From: Cotesia glomerata | Taxonomy: Eukaryota > Arthropoda > Insecta > Hymenoptera > Braconidae | NCBI RefSeq assembly: GCF_020080835.1 | Contig: NC_058167.1 | Location: 6,988,459-7,052,458 of the forward strand | Reading direction: 5' to 3' | Length of the DNA stretch: 64,000 nt | Part shown: positions 56,260 through 64,000 of the stretch, piece after piece | Layout of the letters: the number at the start of each line of letters is the position of its first letter | How positions within the stretch are numbered: position 1 is the stretch's first letter | Made by a program: the position numbers and the translations under genes | Notes under the pieces: generated by a model | Databases searched by the model: none | Told to the model about the DNA's origin: nothing | The model's input: only the letters and a program-made list of their open reading frames with translations

Positions 56260-57300
56260 TGACCAATCTACTGCCGCAATTTGTCGCCCAATTTCTTGAG
56301 AAACTTGTCGTCAACTTGATGTGAAAAATTTTCAGAAGCAGTTTTTGCTGACAATTTGGTGAACAAGTTGACACCAACCGAGTGCATTTCCAATACTTGG
56401 TGACAAGTTGCGACAGTGAATCGACAGAAAGTTGCGACCAACTTGACTATCAGGGCAACTTCGTACTCAGACTTGCTTGTGAACCAGTGCACCCGGTAGT
56501 CGGCAAGACAAAATGTGCATGTGGACAAGTTATCTGGCCTCGCTGTGTTGCTTCAACAAACTCTGTTTTAGCGCACGAGCTACAGTTTGGGACCGAATGG
56601 AGGTGGTAGGAAAGCACTTGGGAGAGAGCAGAAGTGGATGCTCTCTTCCGTCGTCGGCAACCAAACGAGTCGGTTGATTCGAAGACCTCGCTGCCAATAC
56701 GTACAAGAGCTGGGACGCGTCGGTGATGGTTAAGCGAGTGGACTGATGCCTATCCTTATTGGAAACAGGAAGACCCAGGCCAGGTCCTGTTGGAATGGTC
56801 TGTAAGGCGTTCTCTGGTTGTAAAGGAGGCCAAAAGGCCGATGCCGTACTACCTCGTGGATTCTGTCAACCCCAACTACAGGAATTCTGTACCTGCGTCC
56901 ATTCACCGTCGAGTTTGTCACCCAGCAATCGGCAGGCATATCGTCGAGTACTTTCTTTTATAAGTGAGATTTATATTTATTAAATAAGTGAAGTTGTGAA
57001 ATATCTAAATCAATTAGCTTCATTGTAAAGTGTACTCGTTGTTTGTGTCGGGTGAATAAACCAGTTATTAATTAAAACCTATCTCTTATCCCTGCAGTTC
57101 ACCTGTCTCACTCTCAATGTAATTCTTTGTGACCAGGAATACGATTTTCCCACGCCCTGGTCGAGCTAGCTTGGTAAGGGACTCAGCACCAAGAAGCTGA
57201 GTTTCCAACATCTTTATTTACTCTTGGTGGCACCGTTTTGGTGCCAAGTGTTAAGTGGAGTCGTCCCCAGGAGGTCAAAGACCTGAATGAGGGGCCCCCC
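56260..57300 (+). mobile_element. GC-richer LTR-like or retroelement remnant
   Basis: A block clearly richer in GC than its surroundings, with no sustained frame. It contains AATAAACCAGTTATTAATTA (poly(A)-signal-like) and CTTGGTGGCACCGTTTTGGT near its right edge, a primer-site-like setting. The complement of ACTTGTC/GACAAGTT words recurs at 56280-56450. No LTR partner was found, so the call is tentative. Confidence 0.25.
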
Positions 57301-57319
57301 TTATAATATCCTAAAATTT

Positions 57320-57630
57320 ACTTTCAAACCGAAATTGATCAGACCGAAAATTTTGAAAAAATTTAAATAATTCACTTCTTCCGAATTTTTTCGACAACGA
57401 TATCTCACGGACGAATCAACCGATTTTGATTGCTCTAGCGTAAGATATTTTTGAAATTCGTAAGAATTTTGGAAAAAATATTTTCGTAAGAAAATTTTGT
57501 TTTCGAGATTTCTCAAAATTTAGAAAACCGAATAGCGGTTCAAATTTTCAGAAAATTTAATGGCAACGATATTCTTTGAAATGTCAAAGTTTGGTCCCGA
57601 TCGGTCGAGCCGTTTAGAAGTTATGAAAGG

Positions 57631-57677
<47 letters not shown>

Positions 57678-57862
57678 GCGCGTTAGTCGCACGGACACAC
57701 CGTAAAAATAGACACCGTAAAATTAGTAAGGGGAAGATTTCTAGAACCTCAAATCGTTAAGACCTGATGAAAACTCGATTTTCGCAAAACGGGGTAAAAC
57801 GAATAACTTTCTGAATTAAAAAATATTTTCAATTTTTTTTTTTTAACGGGAAGTTAATATAA
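57320..57862 (+). repeat. AACTTCCCGC-family element with (AC)n(GC)n core
   Basis: A partial 5' half (ACAACGATATCTCACGGACG, GGTCGAGCCGTTTAGAAGTT) leads into ACAC... then CGCGCGCG (57632-57682), then TTTCTAGAACCTCAAATCGT, TTTTCGCAAAACGGGGTAA and AACGGGAAGTTAA. The AC-to-GC transition distinguishes this copy. Confidence 0.75.
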
Positions 57863-57894
57863 TTTTTCAATTCTTTATTAGATTGGATTTCTAT

Positions 57895-58515
57895 CTGAAA
57901 ACTTTAGTAAAGCTCTTAGACCTGCATTAAATGTTGCCAAGGATTATGAAATCGCTCTTCGAGCTCAAAAATACAATTTATGTGTTATTTTGAGCTTTCT
58001 GAACTCAAAGAGATAGCTTTGCTATACTTTTGAGCTCTTCGAGTTCAATTGTCTCAAAAGTCTTATCAAAATTCGATGAAACACGATTTTTCTAATTTTC
58101 AAACTGCTGTAATTTTTTAATAAATCAACCGATTTTCACGCGGTAGGCGGCGATCGATGTGGTTTTTTGAGCTCTATAAAAAATTTAGAACAAAAAAATT
58201 GATCTGATGAAAAATTTCGGAGTTATTACAAAAAAACACTTTTTTCGATTTTTTTCGACAACGATATCTCACAAACGCATCAACCGATTCTGACGCTCTA
58301 TGTGGCGATCGATGCGGGTTTTCAAGATTAAGAGCTGATTAGTTTTTGAAGTTAATCGGTTCAGCCAATTCGGAGATATTTAAAAAAAATGAAAAAAAAA
58401 AAAACTTTTTTTTGTCACTTTTTTTGCAATTTCTCGAAATCTACTGGTCCGAATCGGTTCCAACTTACATGAAATCTAAGTTTGGCGAAACCCTTTCGAA
58501 TAACACCAACCGCAT

Positions 58516-58562
<47 letters not shown>
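57895..58562 (+). repeat. AACTTCCCGC-family 5' half with AC tract, before LINE-B
   Basis: Very similar to 42130-42735 (GAGCTTTCTGAACTCAAAGA, GGCGATCGATGTGGTTTTTT, GAATCGGTTCCAACTTACAT). It runs into an (AC)n tract at 58516-58561 after CAACCGCATG. LINE-B begins immediately after the tract and no 3' half follows. Confidence 0.8.
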
Positions 58563-58564
<2 letters not shown>

Positions 58565-58632
58565 CGTATCGGGCAGCTGGGTCCCGCATCGGGCGTCTTC
58601 CCAGGTGGCGGATAGGGGAATGCCCGGCAGTA

Positions 58633-59528
58633 ATGTCAGGTACCGAGGAAATAAAATACTCGACTGGACCAAATCTAGCAAACAACAATATGGAAATGTC
58701 ACAGAACTTTCAAACATTGTCTACAATACAGGGGTTGGATAGCTCAGTGCCGGCGAGGGAAGGCGTGCAAACGGGCCTGAACTCGTCGTTATCAAGAGAC
58801 CGTTACGACAGCAGGGTGGACCCCATGGCTCTACTGTCTGGAAATGCTACAGTGAGCACGAAAACAGCCCAGATGGAAGAAGATGGACAGCCAATGAAAG
58901 TTCCTCCAAAAAGTGGAGGACCTTTTGCTCTCGTCACTATTCCAACCTACCGAGGAAGGATTAACTCTGCACTGACCGCCACCGGCCAACAGTCGCCAAT
59001 GGAGAGGCTCGGTAGCAAGATTGAAGAGTTAGCCGACTTCATAAAAGACAAGAAGAATCTCTATCATGAGATCAGAAAATTGGTTACGTCTATTGGTACG
59101 GCATATAGGCTGGCTAACAAATCACCAACGACGTCGGCGACAACCAATCAAACATCTCCGTGGATGACCACAAAACCACAGCCGCTTTGGTCACTCCTGA
59201 GAAACTGCCACAGCAAAGAAAGGACAACAACAAGAAGAGGCAGCTTTCCACGCCCAGCACTTTCTCAACAAGTGACAATCCAGCACAGAAAAAGACTGCC
59301 CGAGAGGACACCTGGATCAAAGTGACTTGGCAAAAGACAAAGAAGGAAAGAGAACAGGAGCCAGCGGCACAATCTACTGAAGCCCAAAACCTGCCAAGTA
59401 AGGGTGGCTCAAAGAAACCAAGAAGGAAAAAAACAAGAACAAAGGCTGTGCTTGTCCAACCAGCTGAAGGGCGAACTTACGCCGATCTCCTCAAGGAAAT
59501 CAAGGCCAAGGTTAACCCGACATCGTAG
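58633..59528 (+). pseudogene. LINE-B ORF1 (gag), one frameshift
   Basis: The first frame (58633-59325) opens MSGTEEIKYS and has PMERLGSKIEELADFI and KNLYHEIRKLVTSI, the gag N-terminal helix region. The second frame (59160-59528) carries a Lys-rich segment and PAEGRTYADLLKEIKAKVNP, the conserved block before the CCHC knuckles in R1-clade gag. A frameshift between about 59160 and 59325 joins them. The zinc knuckles themselves are deleted. Confidence 0.65.
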
Positions 59529-60192
59529 CTGGTGACTTCAACGCTAAATCGGCTGAATGGGGCACTGCTTTCTCCGACACCAGAGGTAACGAGGTCGCTG
59601 ACGTCGCGGCTAGACTCGACCTTATAGTGCTGAATACTGGGAGCACCACGACTTTTAGAAGACCGGGGTACCAAAAATCCATCGTTGACATCTCGTTGGC
59701 GACTCCAAGGACTACCAACATAATCGAAGACTGTATCCGAAGAATACAGTGGCAGTGATCACCAATTTGTGACATTCAACGTTGGACTGGCATCAGCTCC
59801 GGTTTCACAACGTGACCTTTCTAAGCGGAAGTGGAACACCAGGAAGCTTAATGTAGAGGCACTGCGAAAGTCACTTACACAAAGCTGGTCTACTCTGAAA
59901 AACAACCCGATCTCAAACACCTGCAGCGAGGCTGAAAAAACAGTACTGAATACGATGAAAGAAATTGCTGCCTCGTGCGACGCCTATATACCGCGGCTGA
60001 AAAATCGGGGTTTTCACAGGCCGGCGTACAGGTGGTCACCAGACCATAGCAGAACTCCGAAAAAAATACCACGAGCTACTTCGGCTAGCAACGAGAGCTG
60101 CAAAACGCTCCCCCAATTAAGATCTGCATTCGAGCGAGTACAAGCAGGCCAAAAAGAATCTAAACCGGGCTATCAAAGCAAGCAAAGCGAGA
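59519..60192 (+). pseudogene. LINE-B endonuclease C-terminal half and linker
   Basis: Starting directly after the gag block the frame reads DIVAGDFNAKSAEWG, TRGNEVADVAARLDL and IVDISLATPR, the C-terminal half of an APE endonuclease. A frame change near 59755 follows, with H-Q-F-type sequence and a basic linker (59769-60212). The N-terminal catalytic Glu region is missing. Confidence 0.6.
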
Positions 60193-60958
60193 TTGTGGCA
60201 AGAGATCTGTAACGACTTTGACAAAGACATCTGGGGTAAAGCCTACCAAATTGTCGTCAAACGACTTGGAAAGGCTTCACTAGAAGCACCGAAACCACCT
60301 GCTTTAATGAGCAGCATCGTAGCAGAGCTGTTTCCCAAACATTCACCACGGGAAAGAAGACATCATACGAAAAACAGCGTAACACCTTTCACAACCAGGG
60401 TACTACAGGATGCGGCGAAGACTCTCAAGACAGGAAAAGCACCTGGCCCTGATGGTATCCCGGCATCGGTGATCAAGATTGTAGCCCTGGAATACCCAGA
60501 TATACTACTGAACACTTACAACGCATGCCTAGCAACCGGCACGTTTCCAACAGCTTGGAAGCGGCAGAGATTGGTTCTGTTGGACAAAGGTAAAGGTAGC
60601 CCTATAACACCTTCGTCGTTCAGACCACTCTGCATGCTTGACATTGCAGGGAAACTGCTCGAAAAGCTCATACAGGGAAGACTACGCAACGACATCGATC
60701 GTACTGGAGGCTTTGCCACAAACAAACATGGCTTTCGGAAAGGACGATCGACAGTTGGGGCCAGACCTATGGAACGCGGACTATGACGAACTCCTGGAAA
60801 TCCCGCTGCCAAAACAAGTGCAACTCATGGGCTTCGCGGACGACGTCGCAGCTACGATAGTAGTAGATAGTGCTGAAGAGGCAGAACTACTGGTTCGGGA
60901 AACCATTGACGCCGTTGAAAATTGGCTTGAGAAATATCATCTAAAACTCGTCAAGTAG
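60193..60958 (+). pseudogene. LINE-B RT with core deletion
   Basis: Holds TLKTGKAPGPDGIPASVIKI, FPTAWKRQRLVLLDKGKG, FRPLCMLDIAGKLLEKLI and HGFRKGRSTV. It then jumps within a few bases to GPDLWNADYDELLEIPLP and LMGFADDVAATIV in another frame. About 80-90 residues of palm, including the first catalytic Asp region, are lost. Confidence 0.7.
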
Positions 60959-61279
60959 AAAACCGAAATGGTCGTTTTAACACGTCAAAAATGGTTTCCA
61001 AAACCTTTCTTCATCGACATGGGCGGGACAACACTGACATCTACATGGAGAACTGCGTTATTTAGGAGTAGTGTTCGACCAAAAGCTGTCTTCCTGAGAA
61101 CACCTCAAAAACGCTTGCGCGAAAGCTAACAAGACAGTATCAAACCTGTCAAGAATCATGACCAACACGGTGGGACCACGAACCAGAAAAAGGAGGGTGC
61201 TTCTAGAAGTAGTCCACTCGATATTACTCTACGGAGCAGAGATATGGGCAGATATCCTAAATCAGAAGACCTACCGATG

Positions 61280-61618
61280 ACTAAAAAAGATCAACCAGGT
61301 AGTACAACTGAAACACCTAAATTTGTAATTATTTTCAACGAAAATCAAGATGACATGCTCAAGTTATTAAGGACATCAGATATATCTGAACTTAATATAC
61401 TTACAAATCTTACGAGTCAAGTAAAAGATTTTACTGGTGCCGGTACCAGTAGTAACGAAATTCTAGGACCTCTGGCAATTCCATTGCTAAACTCTGACAG
61501 TTTGAATGGCAATAGCCAAGATGCACAACACGATGAACACAATCAAGTAGAAAATTCTACTGGTGCCGGTACTAGTAGTAATGAAATTCCGGAAAAAAGC
61601 GAAGGAAGGAAATACTAA
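61280..61618 (+). CDS. Unrecognised acidic frame with an internal repeat
   Basis: A frame of about 110 codons after the decayed LINE-B end. It reads KFVIIFNENQDDMLKLLRTS and two copies of TGAGTSSNEI (about 45 residues apart), with an Asn/Gln/Asp-rich segment between, and stops at 61618. Base composition is AT-rich, unlike the LINE. The repeated DNA words ACTGGTGCCGGTACCAGTAG and ACTGGTGCCGGTACTAGTAG confirm a real internal duplication. It could be a piece of another transposon protein or of a host exon carried along. No splice context or domain is recognised. Confidence 0.3.
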   Translation, partial: TKKDQPGSTTETPKFVIIFNENQDDMLKLLRTSDISELNILTNLTSQVKDFTGAGTSSNEILGPLAIPLLNSDSLNGNSQDAQHDEHNQVENSTGAGTSSNEIPEKSEGRKY

Positions 61619-61670
61619 CGAATTGAAGCCATTTTCTTCTCATTCAAAAGAAGAGAAAAAATAAAAATTA

Positions 61671-62355
61671 GGAAACCGGTTGACCCTGAAGGCCATCCGT
61701 GCAACTTCCCGCTAACTCCATACCTAAACGCTTAACATTTCACTTATTTTGTTTTTGAGCTCTTCAAACTCAAATGTCTAATTTCTGTGTTATTTTGAGC
61801 TCTCCGAGCTTGAAGAGATACTTTTTTAATGCTTTTGAGCTCTTGGAGCTCAAAAGTCTGATAGAAGTTTGATTAAACACTATTTTTTGAATTTTCAAAT
61901 CGCAATAACTTTTGAATGAATGAACGGATTTTTACGCGGTTAATGGCATTCGACGCAGTTTTTGAAATTTCATAACGGATTTTTAAGTTTAAATCGATCG
62001 AACAAGGAATTTCGAAGTGATTCCAAAAAAACACTTTTTTCGGTTTTCCTTCCACAACGATAACTCACGAACGAATTAACCGATTTTGACCGGGCTGGGG
62101 GCGATCGACGTGGTTTTTTGACCTTAAGAGCTGATTAGATTTTGGAATTGATCAGTAGAGCCATTTAAAAGTAATTCCAAAAAAAAACCTCATTTCAAAA
62201 AATTTTTTTTCTAGTTTTTTTGAGATTTCTCAAAATCTACTGGTTCGAATCGGTCCAAATTATGGTCAAAATCTAAGTTTGGTCAAGCCCTTTCAACCGC
62301 GATGAAATCTGTCAAGCCGTTCAAAAGTTATAAAAGGTTTACATACGGCCGAACA

Positions 62356-62447
<92 letters not shown>
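61671..62447 (+). repeat. AACTTCCCGC-family 5' half with long (AC)n, before LINE-C
   Basis: Starts CCGGTTGACCCTGAAGGCCA and TGCAACTTCCCGCTAACTCC, has GAGCTCTTGGAGCTCAAAAG, and enters an (AC)n tract of about 90 bases (62355-62446) after GAAATCTGTCAAGCCGTTCA. LINE-C begins at its last base. Confidence 0.85.
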
Positions 62448-62448
<1 letters not shown>

Positions 62449-63495
62449 GCAGCAAGTCGAACACGTGAGTGCAAAAGCATCAGCAGTGGTAGCTAGCTTA
62501 GCACGACTGATGCCAAACGTCGGAGGCCCAAAGCAGAGCAGAAGACTACTGCTATCATCTGTAGTCACATCATTGCTCACTTACGGAATATCTATCTGGG
62601 CGGACGCACTAGAGAAGCAAGAATCATGGACAAAGGCTGGACCAGTATACCGTCTGAGTGCCTTAAGAGTAGCGAGCGCCTTTCGCACAATATCTATGAA
62701 AGCAGTGTGTGTCATTTCCGGAACTTTGCCTCTCAGAGTCTTAGCTGAGGAAAGACGGATCCTTTACCAACGAAAGAAGTCAACCACACGAAGCGCTGAG
62801 GAGCTTAGAACAGAAGAACGGCAGAAGAGCATAAGTCGATGGCAACTACAGTGGGATGCCACAGTGAACGGTAGGTGGACGCATCGTCTCATATCAAGGA
62901 TCAACGTTTGGCTAAACCGGAATCACGGTGAGGTCAACTATTATCTTACGCAGATGTTATCAGAACACGGCTGTTTCCGGGCGTATCTCCACCGCTTTAA
63001 GCATGATAATTCCCCAGAGTGCCCGTCCTGCCCAGGAGTCAATGAAGATGCAGAGCACGTCTTCTTTGAGTGCCCACGTTTTTATCCACAGCAAGATGAG
63101 CTGGAGAATATCCTGAAGAGGAAAATCCAACCAGAGACAATAGTAGAAGCAATGCTGTCATCAGAGGCTGCCTGGAACGCCGCAAACACGCTTGTCACGG
63201 GAGTCCTCTCAAACCTACGGTCTATAGAAAGAAGAAGAGCGAATGACGCCAATTAGAAGGAGGAAAGAATAACACCTTAGCCATCAGAAGAAAGAGCAGT
63301 AGCTAGATCCTCCCCTCACGAAGTAATGCCTGACGGCGGTTTCCATGAGGGATTAGGGGAAAAAGGAAAAGGGGTTTAGGGTTTAGTGGGTAGGGGCGCT
63401 AGCGTCGAGTTTTAGTATGACACTGCGTCGAGTCGCCACATATCCAGGCCAAACAGCTATGCCTAGAATCCGTAAAAAGGATTCCCCCCCCCCCC
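62448..63495 (+). mobile_element. R1-clade LINE copy C, 5'-truncated into the AC tract
   Basis: Starts AGCAGCAAGTCGAACACGTG, equivalent to the RT/thumb part of copy A (QQVDHVSAK), directly on the AC tract. It ends with the shared 3' UTR (TATCCAGGCCAAACAGCTAT) and a 12-C run (63484-63495). A 5'-truncated insertion joined cleanly to a microsatellite is a typical target-primed outcome. Confidence 0.85.
62465..63256 (+). pseudogene. LINE-C RT C-terminal domain, open
   Basis: A 263-codon frame uninterrupted to its natural stop. It contains ASLARLMPNVGGPKQSRRLL, LTYGISIWADALE, RVASAFRTIS and the knuckle CPSCPGVNEDAEHVFFEC. It is very similar to copy A's C-terminus and has no stops, so this copy is young. 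It is a fragment by 5' truncation, not a working gene. Confidence 0.75.
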
Positions 63496-63895
63496 AACTT
63501 TAGCTTAAAATTTTTGTTGAACTATCAATATTTATCTTCAATCAGAAAGAATTTTTTTTTTGACCATATGTACACATGCGTGTATTCATGAAGAAAGTTT
63601 AAACTGACTCCAGTTGGACTCTCAGAGCCCTTATCAAAATATGCAAGATCTTGGGTCGTATACAATATAAATCATTTAATTAAATTTTATAAATTTAACA
63701 TTACAATATATTATAATATTAAAACGTCGCTGTTGAAATAGAAATTTTAAAAATATTTAAAATCAAATTGTGTAATTCAGGAATATGAGAAGAGATAAAA
63801 AAATTAAAATACTATCTTTGTTTGTTCATTGGGAATAGAAGCAAACACTTCCGTTCATTCGACGAATCAAGCTATTCTTGTCACCAGGTGTAAGC
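63496..63895. other. No gene seen
   Basis: AT-rich flank after LINE-C. The expected AC tract and 3' half of the AACTTCCCGC element are not present here. Confidence 0.5.
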
Positions 63896-63903
63896 CTGTA
63901 ACG

Positions 63904-63940
63904 CTATATAAACACACCACACTTTACCATCCAGTCGGCT
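63904..63940 (+). promoter_or_regulatory. Candidate TATA promoter of a gene beyond the window
   Basis: GCTATATAAACACACC is followed about 27 bases later by CATCCAGTCGGC, close to the arthropod initiator TCAGT. GC-richer sequence continues to the window end. The spacing is right for TATA to start site. The gene itself is not visible. Confidence 0.35.
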
Positions 63941-64000
63941 GGCGTTTTGGCCAAACCTATTATCCCCATCTCGTACGTTCTTCTTTAATTACACATATTT

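Larger units (their letters stand above)
58563..61310 (+). mobile_element. R1-clade LINE copy B, full 5' end, several deletions
   Basis: Its 5' UTR (CTCGTATCGGGCAGCTGGGT) abuts the AC tract. ORF1, a truncated endonuclease and an RT with a core deletion follow. LINE-like sequence (GRRYLKKINQV-type frame with a TGA) fades out near 61310. The gag C-terminus is fused to the middle of the endonuclease by a deletion at about 59520, and the RT fingers are fused to the YADD region by another at about 60757. Confidence 0.75.

Noticed and set aside
56268..56983. Genes in the GC-richer block near 56-57 kb
   Set aside because: Only short overlapping frames on both strands without motifs; better explained as retroelement remnant.
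1..64000. Integrated polydnavirus or other viral segment
   Set aside because: No viral structural or segment-type gene families were recognised; the only virus-like coding pieces are decayed LTR-element frames.

Overview
The window is AT-rich insect nuclear DNA. It carries spliced genes with GT/AG introns, two 100-base assembly gaps and dense transposon debris. The host genes are an insect-type pickpocket channel and a KCNQ potassium channel. Together with R1-clade and CR1-superfamily retrotransposons, tRNA-derived SINEs and many short foldback elements, they point to an insect. A parasitoid wasp would fit the repeat load, but the order cannot be proved from the sequence.

Two host genes are clear. 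On the + strand, part of a KCNQ (Kv7) gene runs from about 1.9 kb to at least 22.6 kb. Linker exons at 2178-2315 and 2381-2454 are followed, after a 15.6 kb intron, by two alternative helix-B exons at 18061-18188 and 22505-22632. Both are exactly 128 bp, in the same phase, with 30 of 42 full codons giving the same residue. Using both would create an immediate TGA stop, so they should be mutually exclusive. On the - strand, a five-exon pickpocket (DEG/ENaC) channel gene runs from its ATG at 55610 to its stop at 39477, with phase-consistent joins. Its first intron is 13.9 kb and holds two R1-like retrotransposons. A third, 5'-incomplete two-exon gene (1-1440, +) belongs to a multicopy invertebrate family of nuclease-like proteins. 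A possible terminal exon of an unknown gene lies at 37829-37989.

Region by region: 2.9-14.2 kb is bracketed by ~92 bp inverted repeats. It contains a ~157 bp satellite array, a 416 bp foldback element, a CR1-superfamily LINE with intact ORF1 and broken ORF2, and a SINE with a 16 bp target duplication in the LINE 3' UTR. The 14-26 kb stretch is intronic DNA with TA-flanked MITEs, SINEs and palindromic tandem repeats. The 26.6-30 kb stretch holds LTR-like material. The 30.7-37.5 kb stretch holds two related LTRs facing each other around degenerate minus-strand retroelement ORFs (env-like and macro-domain-like). The 42-63.5 kb stretch holds four R1-clade LINE copies (three of a related type, one different) and many copies of a dispersed element with ends like AACTTCCCGCTA and TAGCGGGAAGTT. 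That element has an internal (AC)n tract, and three of the LINE copies abut it, always with the LINE sense strand being the AC strand.

No rRNA, confident functional tRNA or CRISPR array was seen. Most DNA between the exons is repeat-derived or featureless AT-rich sequence.
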